From: Clostridium_AD sp047624165 | Lineage (GTDB): Bacteria > Bacillota > Clostridia > Clostridiales > Clostridiaceae | NCBI GenBank assembly: GCA_047624165.1 | Contig: JBLHPD010000292.1 | Coordinates: forward strand, 1 to 5,076 | Direction: 5' to 3' | DNA length: 5,076 nucleotides | Part shown: in pieces, positions 5,001 to 5,076 of the stretch | Position numbering within the stretch: position 1 is the first letter of the stretch | Layout: every line of letters begins with the position of its first letter | Translations under genes and position numbers: made by a program | The notes under the pieces: generated by a model | The model's input: only the letters and a program-made list of their open reading frames with translations | What the model was told of the DNA's origin: nothing | Database searches by the model: none

Positions 5001-5076
5001 AGCGAATTGGTCTTTGAAAATTAAACAGAGAAATAGGTAAAGAAATGAAATAATATTTTATTTTAACCAGTTAATT
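4982..5076 (+). other. 16S rRNA precursor leader, partial
   Basis: The leader of the rRNA primary transcript runs off the right edge. The conserved 16S 5' sequence (GAGTTTGATC) has not appeared by 5076, so the mature 16S gene is not in the window. The leader contains the 5' hairpin, boxA and an AT-rich tail that would carry the left strand of the RNase III processing stem; its partner lies beyond the 16S gene. Confidence 0.8.
5008..5030 (+). promoter_or_regulatory. boxA-like antitermination signal in the 16S leader
   Basis: TTGGTCTTTGAAAA (5007-5020) matches the bacterial rRNA boxA core TGCTCTTTGA closely and continues as ATTAAACAGAG, a run conserved ahead of 16S genes in Clostridia and Bacilli. 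It should recruit NusB and NusE (S10) for rRNA antitermination. Confidence 0.85.

Noticed and set aside
4644..5076. tRNA gene, mobile element end or CRISPR repeats near the rRNA operon
   Set aside because: No cloverleaf-like sequence, no repeated spacers and no transposase frame; the signals seen are rRNA promoter and leader elements.

Overview
The window looks like chromosomal DNA from a low-GC Gram-positive bacterium of class Clostridia. The signs are strongly AT-rich codon use, GGAGG-type ribosome binding sites, and a 16S rRNA leader of the clostridial type (TCTTTGAAAATTAAACAGAG, 5011-5030). The genus cannot be fixed from the sequence. Every gene, and the rRNA operon that starts at the right edge, is on the + strand.

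Layout. Positions 1-144 hold two hairpin-forming inverted repeats; the second is a long, nearly continuous stem that ends just before the serA ribosome binding site. serA (145-1056) encodes a short D-3-phosphoglycerate dehydrogenase without an ACT domain, the first step of serine synthesis. It is followed 26 nt later by a DUF1015 protein (1083-2327) with a DGHHR signature. The two form a likely operon, probably continuing from serC to the left of the window (inference), and end at a perfect 48-bp palindrome acting as a terminator (2355-2402). Next is a single-gene unit, tcdA (2459-3220), a ThiF/E1-like enzyme that cyclises t6A37 in tRNA, closed by a 21-bp stem terminator (3245-3296). An extended -10 promoter (3363-3371) then reads into a three-helix remnant of a major facilitator transporter (3380-3748), which overlaps the start of a tandem GNAT acetyltransferase gene (3702-4643).

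Positions 4644-5076 contain no gene. They hold an imperfect hairpin, an AT-rich stretch, and a near-consensus rRNA promoter (TTGACA, 17 bp, TAGAAT) with an AT-rich upstream tract. Downstream lie a hairpin at the predicted transcript 5' end, a boxA-like antiterminator and part of the 16S leader. Mature 16S is not reached.

I see no mobile element, CRISPR array or defence system. The item most likely to hide undescribed biology is the DUF1015 protein in the serine operon, whose DGHHR motif recalls the ParB-like free serine kinases. After it come the structured serA leader and the GNAT protein with a degenerate first domain.
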